From Clostridiaceae bacterium (GTDB taxonomy: Bacteria; Bacillota; Clostridia; Oscillospirales; Acutalibacteraceae), in assembly GCA_016288315.1 (NCBI GenBank), contig JAEEYU010000022.1:1-35563 (forward strand): a stretch of DNA of 35,563 nt, in the 5' to 3' direction. The position numbers and the translations under genes were made by a program. Below the pieces are notes generated by a model. The model did not search any database, was not told where the DNA came from, and saw nothing but the letters and a program-made list of their open reading frames with translations. This document shows, one piece after another, positions 23,787 to 32,420 of this stretch; position 1 is the stretch's first letter; each line of letters begins with the position of its first letter.

Positions 23787-25172
23787 TTAATTGCCGCTGA
23801 TTTTTTCAAACAGGGTTTTTATAAGCCCGATGACGAGCTTAAAGGGTCTGAGAAGGGTGCCGAAAATGTCGTTGCGCCCGTAGATTCTGTAAGCGCTGTA
23901 GCCCGAGTCCGCCTTGTAAACAAGCTGGTATGTTCTTGCCGAGACAGTGCCGTCGTCATTTTTCACACCGACGGTAAGATTGGCTCCGATAAGCGGGGGA
24001 TAGGAAATTGAAAGAACGGGACCGTCCATTGAATAGTTCTTTACCGGCAGACCGTTTACAAAAACATAATCAACCTTTTCAAAACGGTCAAGGTCAACGG
24101 TTATGCCCTCTTTTGCCGTTTTGTCGGGAAGGACGGAGAGAATCTGACGCACCATATAGTCGTAGCCCTTCTGCGTGGGATGGGTGGCGGTGAAGGTGTT
24201 GTCTTTGAAATCGCCGAGAAGGGACCAGTCGTTTTCGGTTGCCTGAACCTCGGTGTTTGCAACATCGGCATAAAGAACGTTGAATTCCTTTGCCCATTTT
24301 TCATACTGAAGGTTCATCTTTGTTGTAAGACCGGAGAAAAGCGAGCCGAGAGGGATTACCGTTTCATCGGTGAGGGTGAGCTCGTTGAGAAGGTTGAAGG
24401 AGCCGACCATAACTATTGTGGCGTCGGGGTTGAGCTCCTGAATCTTTCTGATTACGGAAGGATAGTATTGCTTCCAATAATTGAAGCCGAAGTTTATCTC
24501 TCTTATCGCGCTTGAAACGAGGTTTAAAATTCCTTCGGGGCTGCTTAAATCGAAGCTTGCGCCGCCTGCGAGACTGCCGCCGTTTGAAGCGATTCTGTAA
24601 ACGCGGTAGAACACGTCGCACATACCGAGCTCGACGGTGATGAGATCCGCCTTTTTGATGACTTCGATTATGTTGCCGCACTTGCCGCATTCGCCCTCAA
24701 CATAGACCTCGCCCTCTCTTGTGCCGTCAAAGGAACCCTCCCAGCCGAAATAGCGGAGCATTTCATCGTAATACTGGTAGTCAAGCGCGGTGTCGGTGAA
24801 ATTGTCTTCAATTCCGAGCAGGTCCATAACCATACCGACGGTCATGCCGGGGTAGCACAGAGGCCAGAAGTTGCCGCTTGAATCCGTCATATCGTCGGGG
24901 GCGTTGCAGCCGACTGCCTGCGAAATCTGATTGGGAACGGCTCCGACAACGTTGCGAAGGAAATACATATCATACTGACCGCCCTCGTATTCGTCGTTGT
25001 TGATGTAGAAGCCCTCGGCGCCGCAGCCCCTGAAAAGACTGTCGCCTATGGCGAGGTAGCCGCCCTCTTTGCCGTATTGTCTGACCGTTTTTGCGTTTGC
25101 GGAAAAGCCCGTGAATGCAACGCAGGAGATGATTACGGCAACACAGAGAATAACCGAAATGATTTTTTTCAT
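23787..25172 (-). CDS. Secreted SGNH/GDSL-family hydrolase
   Basis: The 461-residue protein has a signal peptide (hydrophobic residues 4-21, cleavage near SANA at 27). Block I follows with AIGDSLFRGCG (Ser45). DLITVELGMCDVFYRV is the block III-like region, where the usual GxND Asn is changed. The C-terminal catalytic segment is TATHPTQKGYDYM, whose His is followed by a normal block V context. It is an extracellular esterase or lipase of unknown substrate. The start at 25172 has AAGGAGG upstream. It follows the GH3-family gene by 25 bases and so is its operon partner. The C-terminus carries a beta domain and a hydrophobic end. Confidence 0.83.
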   Translation of the reverse strand: MKKIISVILCVAVIISCVAFTGFSANAKTVRQYGKEGGYLAIGDSLFRGCGAEGFYINNDEYEGGQYDMYFLRNVVGAVPNQISQAVGCNAPDDMTDSSGNFWPLCYPGMTVGMVMDLLGIEDNFTDTALDYQYYDEMLRYFGWEGSFDGTREGEVYVEGECGKCGNIIEVIKKADLITVELGMCDVFYRVYRIASNGGSLAGGASFDLSSPEGILNLVSSAIREINFGFNYWKQYYPSVIRKIQELNPDATIVMVGSFNLLNELTLTDETVIPLGSLFSGLTTKMNLQYEKWAKEFNVLYADVANTEVQATENDWSLLGDFKDNTFTATHPTQKGYDYMVRQILSVLPDKTAKEGITVDLDRFEKVDYVFVNGLPVKNYSMDGPVLSISYPPLIGANLTVGVKNDDGTVSARTYQLVYKADSGYSAYRIYGRNDIFGTLLRPFKLVIGLIKTLFEKISGN

Positions 25173-25197
25173 AATTCTGCCTCCTTGTGCGGAATTG

Positions 25198-26871
25198 TCA
25201 GTTTTGTATTCTTGAGAGGAAAAACTCTTTTTTCTCTTCATTGTCAAGTGAGTGAACGGGTTTTATCTGCGCGGCGGACGCCCCGAGCGACACGCATCTT
25301 TCAGCCCACTGCCTGTGGGTGCCGGGAATCTGGCGGCGGACGGCGAGTTTGCCGATAAAGCCCTTTTCTCTCTGAGACGGGTAGCGCTTGTTGCACTGCC
25401 CCATATAGTCTTCAGTTTCATCAACGCAGGCGGCAAGGTCAACGCCGCTTTCATCTTCATACAGCAGAACATATCTGCCGGGCACCACGCTGTCATCCTG
25501 ATAAAACAGCCAGTTCTCGATTTTTATGCCGTGCGCCTTTGCAAGCATTTCGACGGTGTTGCGGGCATCTTCCTCGCTGAACTTTTCGCCCGCTATGTTG
25601 AACATCTGCCCCTTGCGGAACACGAAAGAGATGAGGGGGCAGCTGTTGCGGAAACCCCTGACCTCGAGCACATCCTTGAGGCGGTAGCGGTAGAGACCCG
25701 CCTGATTTGTTATGAGAATCTCATATTTTTCGCCTGCCCGCAGGTCGCCTATGCCGAGAACCTCTTCGTTTTCATCGCCGTAGCGGATGAATTCATAATA
25801 GCAGCTGTCGGTCAGAAGCTGCATGTCGGTATTTTCAAGCTCATAACAGGCGGCAACGAGCGCCTCGGAAGCGCCGTAGATTGAAAAATCGAGAGGTATT
25901 CCGTCTGCAAGCGAGCGGATGTATTCAGACGAAGGTCTGAAGGAGGCGTTGCCGATGCTGCTTATGACGGTCATATTAGGCCAGATTCTTTTGAAGAGCG
26001 TTTTGTCAAAGCCCTTTTCAAACTGCGCGCGCAGATATTGCGCACGGCAGGGCATCGGTTTTATGCGCTTTGAAAGATACTTGCGCAGTTCCGGCTTCAT
26101 TTTTATGCTTTTGTCAATTGTGCCTTTTTCAATGTCGTCAACAATCAGACGCCAGTTGTTTTGAAGGTAGGCGACCTGACTGACATTTATGCTGAAAAAT
26201 ACGGAGAATATGAACGAGGCGTCTTCATCCTGCAGGGCGAAGCGGTAGATGTTATAGACATAATCGCCGTCGTGAACATCAAAAAGATTTTTGCCTGGAA
26301 CGGTGAGAATGAACGGGTATAATCTGCCGTATTGCCTTGCGCCTATTTCGGCTATGTTGCTGCATATCATACCGTTTGGCAGGCACTCATTGGTGGCGGG
26401 CGAGAGGAAGATTCCCCTGCCGGACTTATATTTTTTGCCCTGCTTTTCGAGCCGGAGCGCTCCGAGAGCCAGCGCCCTCGTCCAGGTGTAGCGGACGTAA
26501 GCTTTGAGCGAAGCGGCAGTTGCGGGAATGTATTTGGGAACGCCCGACGAGCCGGAGGTTCGCGAAAAGCCGAGAACACGGGAGGAGACGAGAACGTTTT
26601 TTTCGCCGTTTTTGATTCTTTCAATATAAGCGGCGTAATCCTCATAGCCGGATACGGGCACGTTTTTTCTGAAATCTTCGGGAGTTTTTATGCCGGCAAA
26701 ATTGTGAAGGATGCCGAATTCAGTGTTTTTGTTTGATTTTATGATTTTTCTGAGCAGTTCAAGGTTTTCCGCCTCGGGGCTGTATGAAGATTTTTCCATA
26801 CGGCGCAGGTTCTGTTTGCCTTTTGCAACCATTAATTTCATTGCAAACCCGCTCAATGCTTTTCTGAACAT
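25198..26871 (-). CDS. GH3-family acyl-adenylating enzyme (GH3 auxin-responsive family)
   Basis: The 557-residue protein has the adenylate-binding TSGSSGVPKYIPAT motif (about residues 105-118), a YGASEALVA segment, and NQAGLYRYRLKDVLEVRGF, all hallmarks of the GH3 fold. Plant GH3 enzymes join amino acids to jasmonate or auxin through acyl-AMP. Bacterial relatives are common, but their substrates are mostly unknown. The start at 26871 is supported by GAGGT about nine bases upstream and the promoter at 26944-26972. It is followed by a secreted SGNH hydrolase, so the pair may make and remove an acyl modification; this is inference. Confidence 0.85.
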   Translation of the reverse strand: MFRKALSGFAMKLMVAKGKQNLRRMEKSSYSPEAENLELLRKIIKSNKNTEFGILHNFAGIKTPEDFRKNVPVSGYEDYAAYIERIKNGEKNVLVSSRVLGFSRTSGSSGVPKYIPATAASLKAYVRYTWTRALALGALRLEKQGKKYKSGRGIFLSPATNECLPNGMICSNIAEIGARQYGRLYPFILTVPGKNLFDVHDGDYVYNIYRFALQDEDASFIFSVFFSINVSQVAYLQNNWRLIVDDIEKGTIDKSIKMKPELRKYLSKRIKPMPCRAQYLRAQFEKGFDKTLFKRIWPNMTVISSIGNASFRPSSEYIRSLADGIPLDFSIYGASEALVAACYELENTDMQLLTDSCYYEFIRYGDENEEVLGIGDLRAGEKYEILITNQAGLYRYRLKDVLEVRGFRNSCPLISFVFRKGQMFNIAGEKFSEEDARNTVEMLAKAHGIKIENWLFYQDDSVVPGRYVLLYEDESGVDLAACVDETEDYMGQCNKRYPSQREKGFIGKLAVRRQIPGTHRQWAERCVSLGASAAQIKPVHSLDNEEKKEFFLSRIQN

Positions 26872-26943
26872 TGTAAAAGACCTCGGTGATAATCTGAAAC
26901 GGGGATGAACGGCAGTGCGGGCGAACACCCCGATATTAACTAT

Positions 26944-26972
26944 ATTATATTCAAATTCATTATTAAAGTCAA
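26944..26972 (-). promoter_or_regulatory. SigA-type promoter of the GH3-SGNH operon
   Basis: On the minus strand, TTGACT (26972-26967), a 17-base spacer and perfect TATAAT (26949-26944), about 75 bases upstream of the ATG at 26871. The gap 26872-27084 holds only this and the next terminator. Confidence 0.8.
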
Positions 26973-27038
26973 TGAAAAAGGAAAGAGAAGCGGGGAGTTA
27001 AAGACGGCTTTTCGCGGAAGATTCAATAGAAGAAAAAA

Positions 27039-27065
27039 CAGCCGCAGGTTGAGACCTTGCGGCTG
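27039..27065 (-). terminator. Rho-independent terminator of the exporter gene
   Basis: Stem CAGCCGCAGG (27039-27048) pairs with CCTTGCGGCTG (27055-27065) with one bulged base. On the minus strand it is followed by TTTTTTCTTC; on the plus strand no T-run follows. Confidence 0.8.
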
Positions 27066-27084
27066 AGTTGTTGAGAATTGTGAT

Positions 27085-27942
27085 TTATATCAGAGTAAAA
27101 CCGGTGAGCTGGACTATGCTGCCGGCGGCTACGCCGAGGATATAGACGAGAAGGGCAATGCCGATGTTCTCTTTAAGGTTTTTGTTTGTGCGGAACAGAA
27201 CAAGCAGACCTATGCCCGAGCCGGTAAGAAGACCTGCGAGCATTGCGCCCGTGTTTATGACTCCCGAGAGATAAAGCTCGGTTATGACAACGGAGGCGGC
27301 GCAGTTGGGGATAAGCCCGACAAGACCGGATACGGCGCAGCTGACTACGGGGATATTAACAAAGAGCTTACCGAGTGTTTCTTCACCGATAAAATGAATT
27401 GCGGTGTTGAGAACAAAGGTGATTATAAAAATGAAAACCGCTATTTTTACCGTGTGGTGCAGGGCGGAGCGGAAAATGCTCTCCTCCTCGCAGTGGCAGT
27501 CGTCGTTTTCGCAAAGGCAGTGAATCGCCTCCGGCTTTTTGCCCCTTTTGAAAAGGCGCATAACACCGTCAACGGCAAAGCCGAGCACTACGCCCGAGAC
27601 GGCTTTGAAGGCGAGAATTCTGCCGATTAATCTTATATCCGCCTGCTCCGAAATGCAGACGGGGAGCATTTCATCAGAGGTGGATAAAAAGACGGCGATG
27701 AGCGTGCCGAGAGATATAACCCTGCCTGCATAAAAACCCGAGGCGGAGGCGGAAAAGCCGCACTGCGGAACAATTCCGAGCAGACCGCCCGCAAGGGGAC
27801 CGACGGCGCCGGCTTTGCGGATGGCGTTCTCTGCCTTTTCGGAGGTTTTATGCTCGATGAACTCCATGAGGAGATAGGTGGCATAAAGAAAAACTATTAA
27901 CTTGGCATTGTCTTTGAGCGTGTCGAGAAGAACGTCAAGCAT
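27085..27942 (-). CDS. Putative manganese/heavy-metal exporter (10-TM, ArsP_2-type)
   Basis: The 285-residue membrane protein shows two related halves. The first has GGLLGIVPQCGFSASASGFY and the second has GLVGLIPNCAASVVITELYL, consistent with an internal duplication in the putative Mn/heavy-metal exporter family (PF11449-type). A cytoplasmic loop near residues 141-151 is packed with His, Cys and Asp (HCLCENDDCHC), a likely metal-sensing or metal-binding site. It probably exports a divalent metal from the cytoplasm; the metal is inferred. The start at 27942 has AGAGG upstream. The upstream region shows a SigA promoter but no manganese riboswitch that I can recognise. Confidence 0.8.
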   Translation of the reverse strand: MLDVLLDTLKDNAKLIVFLYATYLLMEFIEHKTSEKAENAIRKAGAVGPLAGGLLGIVPQCGFSASASGFYAGRVISLGTLIAVFLSTSDEMLPVCISEQADIRLIGRILAFKAVSGVVLGFAVDGVMRLFKRGKKPEAIHCLCENDDCHCEEESIFRSALHHTVKIAVFIFIITFVLNTAIHFIGEETLGKLFVNIPVVSCAVSGLVGLIPNCAASVVITELYLSGVINTGAMLAGLLTGSGIGLLVLFRTNKNLKENIGIALLVYILGVAAGSIVQLTGFTLI

Positions 27943-27985
27943 GGTCTGCCTCTTTCGTATGGATGATAAATTGAACCGGGCTATT

Positions 27986-28014
27986 ATAATATACTTTACA
28001 GGCGTTTGTGTCAA
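27986..28014 (-). promoter_or_regulatory. SigA-type promoter of the exporter gene
   Basis: On the minus strand, a perfect TTGACA (28014-28009), a 17-base spacer and TATTAT (27991-27986), 44 bases before the ATG at 27942. Confidence 0.75.
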
Positions 28015-28048
28015 GAATCATAATGAGAATTTGTAACAGTTTTGTCAA

Positions 28049-28076
28049 TTGACTTTTTTAATGCGGGTGATATTAT
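28049..28076 (+). promoter_or_regulatory. SigA-type promoter of the polysaccharide deacetylase gene
   Basis: TTGACT (28049-28054), a 16-base spacer, TATTAT (28071-28076). It lies about 55 bases upstream of the ATG at 28131. Confidence 0.6.
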
Positions 28077-28130
28077 ATATATACGCAGATTGAATTACAT
28101 AGACAAAGCAATATATTATACGGAGGCAGT

Positions 28131-29150
28131 ATGAAAAGAATTATATCCGCCGCAGCCGTTCTGCTCTCGGTTATTCTTGTTTTCGCGGGCTGTTCTGTAA
28201 ACAGAGGCAGCGGGGATTTCACAACGGTTGAAAACAGTGAAACTCAGGAGCAGACAGTGACCGAAACCACCGAAAAGGCAAAGCCGAAATACACGCAGGA
28301 GCAGCTTAACAAAATGGTGGCGTTCACGTTTGACGACGGTCCCGGCACTTCAACAACAAACAAGATTCTTGACATGCTCGAGGAATACGGTTTTACGGCG
28401 ACGTTTTTTGTTATCGGGCGCAACATTGACGACAGCACCGCCGCCTCGATGAGAAGGGCAATTACGCTGGGCTGTGAGATTGGCAACCACACGCAGAACC
28501 ACAACACCGGGCTCAACAACCTGCCGATTGACAGGGCAAAGGAAGAGATTGAGGCGACAAGCGACGCCATTGAGAAGGCAACGGGCATAAGGCCGACGCT
28601 TATGCGCCCGCCCGGAGGCAGCTTCTCAAACCTCAAGGGTAAAATCGACTATGCCATTATTCACTGGTGCGTTGACACGAACGACTGGCGCAAAAAGGGC
28701 AGCGCGGGCAATTACCAGGCGGCGAGGAACCTTGCCGACTACATAATCGACCAGGTGTCGGGCAACCCGGGCGCAATAGTTCTTATGCACGATATATACC
28801 AGTTCACGGCGGAAACGGTTGAGATTGTTATTCCCGAGCTTGCCGAAATGGGATACAGAATCTGCTCGGTATCGGAGCTGGCGGAGGCATACGGCGAAAA
28901 GCTGGAGCCGGGTCAGGTCTATTTCAGAATCAACCGCACTACGACGCTCGAACCGGGAAGATATATTGTAAACACGCGTGAAAGTCCGCTGACTCTGCGC
29001 GCGCAGCCCGAGCCCGACGCGGAGGTGCTGCTGAGACTTGCAAAGGGGACCGAAATCACGGTTGAAGCTTGCGAGCACGGCTGGGCGAAGACGTCATACC
29101 GGGGCACGACCGGCTGGGTCAACGCAGATTATCTCACTGAAGCGGAATAA
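28131..29150 (+). CDS. Polysaccharide deacetylase lipoprotein with C-terminal SH3 domain
   Basis: The 339-residue protein has a lipoprotein signal with VFAGC (Cys21) and a Thr/Glu-rich linker. The NodB domain follows: FTFDDGPG at about residue 65, HTQNH metal site at about 120 and LMRPPGGSF at about 155. The end is a bacterial SH3 domain (LTLRAQPEPDAEV then WAKTSYRGTTGWVNADYL). It probably removes acetyl groups from peptidoglycan or another wall polymer outside the membrane, with SH3 binding the wall. GGAGG lies before the ATG. It is a single-gene unit between its promoter and a long hairpin at 29183. Confidence 0.92.
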   Translation: MKRIISAAAVLLSVILVFAGCSVNRGSGDFTTVENSETQEQTVTETTEKAKPKYTQEQLNKMVAFTFDDGPGTSTTNKILDMLEEYGFTATFFVIGRNIDDSTAASMRRAITLGCEIGNHTQNHNTGLNNLPIDRAKEEIEATSDAIEKATGIRPTLMRPPGGSFSNLKGKIDYAIIHWCVDTNDWRKKGSAGNYQAARNLADYIIDQVSGNPGAIVLMHDIYQFTAETVEIVIPELAEMGYRICSVSELAEAYGEKLEPGQVYFRINRTTTLEPGRYIVNTRESPLTLRAQPEPDAEVLLRLAKGTEITVEACEHGWAKTSYRGTTGWVNADYLTEAE

Positions 29151-29182
29151 ATATATAAATTATAAAAAATATTTCATTAAAT

Positions 29183-29216
29183 ATATCCCCGTGCAGAGGT
29201 GCCTGCGCGGGGATAT
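29183..29216 (+). terminator. Hairpin terminator after the deacetylase gene
   Basis: A 14-bp stem with one G-U pair (29183-29196 with 29203-29216) has a 6-base loop and is followed by TGTTATATATTTATG. The T-content is only moderate, so the termination strength is uncertain. Confidence 0.65.
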
Positions 29217-29249
29217 TGTTATATATTTATGTAAAAATTCACACTTGAT

Positions 29250-29276
29250 TGCATAAAAAATGCGTATTTTTGCATA
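29250..29276 (+). promoter_or_regulatory. Pair of overlapping ArgR-box-like sites upstream of argC
   Basis: TGCATAAAAAATGCG (29250-29264) and TGCGTATTTTTGCA (29261-29274) resemble the ArgR operator pattern TGNAT(W4)ATNCA with small deviations and overlap head to tail. They lie about 40-65 bases upstream of the argC -35. The function is inferred from the motif and the gene downstream. Confidence 0.5.
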
Positions 29277-29312
29277 AAACGCCGAAATTAATGAATATCG
29301 GACGTATATATA

Positions 29313-29347
29313 TTGACTTTTAAAGGGTTAGGTTGTATTATTATGCA
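29313..29347 (+). promoter_or_regulatory. argC operon promoter with an ArgR-box-like site on the -10
   Basis: TTGACT (29313-29318), a 17-base spacer, TATTAT (29336-29341). A site at 29334-29347 matches the ArgR pattern TGNAT(W4)ATNCA at all fixed positions and covers the -10, so repression by arginine-bound ArgR would block polymerase directly. Confidence 0.7.
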
Positions 29348-29374
29348 CAGTTTATATTATGGAGTGATATCACC

Positions 29375-30310
29375 TTGTCAAAAGTTTTTATAGACGGCTC
29401 GGCGGGCACAACGGGGCTGAGAATTGTTGAAAGACTCTCGCAGAGAAGCGACATTGAGCTCATCACCCTGCCCGAAGAACTGCGAAAAGACACATCGGCG
29501 AGAAAGCAGGCGCTCAACTCCTGCGACGCCGCCTTCCTCTGCCTGCCTGATGCGGCGGCTGTTGAAGCGGTTTCGCTTGTTGAAAACCCGGATGTAAAGC
29601 TGCTCGACACCTCGACGGCACACAGAACAGCCCCCGGCTGGGCATACGGCTTCCCCGAGCTCGGCGAAGAGTTTCTGAACAGAATAAAAAACGGTAAAAG
29701 AATAGCGGTGCCCGGCTGCCACGCCAGCGGTTTCATCGCCATTGTTTACCCGCTTGTTGAGGCGGGAATATTACCGAAAAGCGCGCTGCTCACCTGCCAC
29801 TCGGTTACGGGCTACAGCGGCGGCGGAAAAAAGATGATTGCGCAGTATGAGGATGAAGGCAGAGACATTGCCCTTGCATCGCCCAGGCAATACGGGCTGA
29901 CTCAGCAGCACAAGCATTTAAAAGAGATGGTTGCCGTGAGCGGAATTGAGAACGCTCCCGTTTTCTGCCCGATAGTTGCCGATTTTTACAGCGGAATGTG
30001 CGTGACCGTTCCCGTTTTTGCAAAAGAGCTTTGCGAGGGCAAAACGGCAGACGATATCAGAGAGGCATACAGAAAAAAATACAGCGACGGCATAGTCCGT
30101 TACAAAGAGAATATCGGCGAGGACGGGTTCATCTGCTCGAATGCGCTGTCGTTTAAAGACAACATGGAAATCTTCGTGCAGGGCAACGACGAGAGAATAC
30201 TGCTGATTGCAAGATACGACAACCTCGGCAAGGGGGCGTCGGGAGCGGCGGTGGAGTGCCTGAATATTCTTCTGGGCGTTGACCGCACGACAGGGCTTGA
30301 CCTTGATTAA
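29375..30310 (+). CDS. argC: N-acetyl-gamma-glutamyl-phosphate reductase (short form)
   Basis: The 311-residue protein starts with SKVFIDGSAGTTGLRIVERL (NADP-binding region). It has LDTSTAHRTAPGWAYGFPEL and the catalytic cysteine motif VPGCHASGF at about residue 113. SGGGKKMIAQYE and QHKHLKEM follow. This is the shorter ArgC class. It reduces N-acetylglutamyl phosphate to the semialdehyde, the third step of arginine synthesis. The start is TTG at 29375 with GGAG ten bases upstream, embedded in the palindrome GTGATATCAC (29364-29373). It is the first gene of the arg operon. Confidence 0.92.
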   Translation: MSKVFIDGSAGTTGLRIVERLSQRSDIELITLPEELRKDTSARKQALNSCDAAFLCLPDAAAVEAVSLVENPDVKLLDTSTAHRTAPGWAYGFPELGEEFLNRIKNGKRIAVPGCHASGFIAIVYPLVEAGILPKSALLTCHSVTGYSGGGKKMIAQYEDEGRDIALASPRQYGLTQQHKHLKEMVAVSGIENAPVFCPIVADFYSGMCVTVPVFAKELCEGKTADDIREAYRKKYSDGIVRYKENIGEDGFICSNALSFKDNMEIFVQGNDERILLIARYDNLGKGASGAAVECLNILLGVDRTTGLDLD

Positions 30311-30331
30311 CAATCCGAAAGGAACAATGAT

Positions 30332-31543
30332 ATGAAACAGACTGAAGGCGGCATCTGCGCCGCAAAGGGCTTTACCGCAAACGGAATTCACTGCGGAATA
30401 AGAAAGAACAAAGGCAAGAGGGATTTATCCCTTATATTCAGCGAAAAGCGCGCGGCGACCGCCTGCGTTTACACAAAGAATCTTGTAAAGGGCGCACCGC
30501 TTGAGGTTACAAGGCAGAACATCTCGGACGGCTACGCTCAGGCGGTTATCTGCAACAGCGGCAATGCAAACACCTGCAACGCAAACGGCAGGGAGATAGC
30601 GCTCGAAATGTGCAACCTGTGCGCAAAGGAGCTCGGAATAAGCGAAAAGGATATTGTTGTTGCGTCAACGGGCGTAATAGGTCAGCCCCTTGACATAACC
30701 CCCATAGCGGCGGGTATTCCGGAGCTTGCAAAAGGGCTCGGCGCAAACGGCAGTGCGGCTGCCGAAGGAATAATGACAACCGACACGGTTGAAAAGCAGA
30801 TTTCGTTCTCGTTTGACATAGACGGCACGGAGTGCAGAATCGGCGGCATAGCAAAGGGTTCGGGCATGATTCACCCGAATATGGCGACAATGCTCGTTTT
30901 TGTTACTACGGACTGCGCCGTTTCGCCCGAAATGCTTCAGAAGGCACTGAGCGCGGACGTTGAGACATCATTCAATATGGTGAGCGTTGACGGCGACACC
31001 TCGACTAACGATATGGTCTGCGTTATGGCAAACGGTATGGCGGGCAACGCCGTGATAGACGCGCCGGGCGCGGCGTTTGACACCTTCTGCAAGGCGCTCA
31101 ATGCAGTTACGGTTCACCTCTGCCGCCTGATAGCGGGCGACGGCGAGGGCGCAACGAAGCTGCTCGAGTGCAATGTCAGAGGCGCAAAGGATGACGAAAC
31201 CGCAAAGACGGTTGCAAAATCGGTCATCTGCTCCTCGCTTCTCAAGGCGGCGATGTTCGGCGCGGACGCCAACTGGGGCAGAGTGCTGTGCGCCATAGGC
31301 TACAGCGGAGCGGATGTTGACGTTGAGAAAATCGACGTTGAGTTTGAATCCGCGGCTGGCGCAATCACCGTGTGCGTAAACGGAGCGGGTGTTGACTTCA
31401 GCGAAGAAAAGGCGAAGGAAATACTTGTTGAAAAAGAGATAAAGATTAACATTGACTTAAAGTCGGGCGAAGGCGGAGCTACCGCCTGGGGCTGCGACCT
31501 CACATACGACTACGTCCGTATTAACGGAGATTACAGAACATAA
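30332..31543 (+). CDS. argJ: Bifunctional ornithine acetyltransferase / N-acetylglutamate synthase
   Basis: The 403-residue protein has GGICAAKGFTANGIHCGIRK at the N-terminus. The self-cleavage site lies in KGSGMIHPNMATMLVF (cleavage before the Thr of ATML, which becomes the nucleophile). SFNMVSVDGDTSTNDMV and a final GGGATAWGCDLTYDYVRING-like end (here GGATAWGCDLTYDYVRIN) follow. It recycles the acetyl group from acetylornithine to glutamate, so the pathway is cyclic and needs no separate ArgA. It lies 21 bases after argC. Confidence 0.95.
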   Translation: MKQTEGGICAAKGFTANGIHCGIRKNKGKRDLSLIFSEKRAATACVYTKNLVKGAPLEVTRQNISDGYAQAVICNSGNANTCNANGREIALEMCNLCAKELGISEKDIVVASTGVIGQPLDITPIAAGIPELAKGLGANGSAAAEGIMTTDTVEKQISFSFDIDGTECRIGGIAKGSGMIHPNMATMLVFVTTDCAVSPEMLQKALSADVETSFNMVSVDGDTSTNDMVCVMANGMAGNAVIDAPGAAFDTFCKALNAVTVHLCRLIAGDGEGATKLLECNVRGAKDDETAKTVAKSVICSSLLKAAMFGADANWGRVLCAIGYSGADVDVEKIDVEFESAAGAITVCVNGAGVDFSEEKAKEILVEKEIKINIDLKSGEGGATAWGCDLTYDYVRINGDYRT

Positions 31544-31553
31544 GGATAAAGCT

Positions 31554-32420
31554 ATGAAAGAAAAAATACCGAATGAACTCAGGGCGGAGATACTTGTAAA
31601 CGCACTGCCCTACATAAAAAGCTACTCGAACAAAACGGTTGTTATCAAATACGGCGGCAACGCCATGATAAACGACGAGCTGCGCGAAGCGGTTATGAGC
31701 GACGTTATTCTGCTCTCGCTTGTAGGCGTAAAGGTTGTTCTTGTTCACGGCGGCGGTCCCGAAATAACGGAGCTGCTCAACAAGGTGGGCAAAAAGACGG
31801 AGTTTGTTGACGGTCTGCGTGTGACGGACGCCGAAACCGCCGAAATGGCTCAGATGGTGCTGGCGGGCAAAATCAACAAGAATCTTGTCAATCTGCTCCA
31901 GATAAAGGGCGGCAAGGCAATAGGCGTATGCGGCCTTGACGGGCATCTGATTGAAGCCAAAAAGCTCGACGAGCGTCTCGGCTTCGTAGGTGAAATCACT
32001 GCAATAAACCCTGAGATTGTCGAGGGCATTCTCGAAAACGGATACATCCCCGTAATTTCAACAATCGGATGCGACAACGAGGGTAATGTTTATAACATCA
32101 ACGCCGACACGGCAGCCGCCGGAATAGCGGGAGCTCTCGGAGCGGAGTGCTTTATTTCGCTGACGGATATTGCGGGCATTCTGCGCGACAAAAACGACGA
32201 GAGCACGCTCATTACCGAAATCTGCGTGAGCGACACGCCCCGGCTTATGGAAGAGGGCATTATCGCAGGCGGTATGATTCCCAAGGTTGAGTGTTGCACG
32301 GAGGCGATACGCCGCGGAGTGAAAAAGGTGTTTATTATCGACGGAAGAATTCCGCACTCGATTCTTATTGAGATGTTCACGAGCGCGGGCATAGGCACAA
32401 TGTTTACGGGGGCTGTATGA
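31554..32420 (+). CDS. argB: N-acetylglutamate kinase
   Basis: The 288-residue protein has the amino-acid kinase motifs VVIKYGGNAMINDELR and VVLVHGGGPEI. NINADTAAAGIAGALGAECF follows, then the C-terminal GGMIPKVECCTEAIRRGV, which in arginine-sensitive kinases forms the regulatory region. It phosphorylates N-acetylglutamate. It starts 10 bases after argJ. The stop overlaps the argD start by four bases (ATGA, 32417-32420). Confidence 0.95.
   Translation: MKEKIPNELRAEILVNALPYIKSYSNKTVVIKYGGNAMINDELREAVMSDVILLSLVGVKVVLVHGGGPEITELLNKVGKKTEFVDGLRVTDAETAEMAQMVLAGKINKNLVNLLQIKGGKAIGVCGLDGHLIEAKKLDERLGFVGEITAINPEIVEGILENGYIPVISTIGCDNEGNVYNINADTAAAGIAGALGAECFISLTDIAGILRDKNDESTLITEICVSDTPRLMEEGIIAGGMIPKVECCTEAIRRGVKKVFIIDGRIPHSILIEMFTSAGIGTMFTGAV

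Noticed and set aside
28044-28053. Perfect palindrome GTCAATTGAC over the deacetylase -35
   Set aside because: It is short, AT-rich and partly made by the TTGAC of the -35 itself; chance is likely without comparative data.
27943-28130. Manganese (yybP-ykoY type) riboswitch before the exporter
   Set aside because: The leader from the promoter at 27986 to the ATG is too short for the aptamer, and I see none of its conserved loops.
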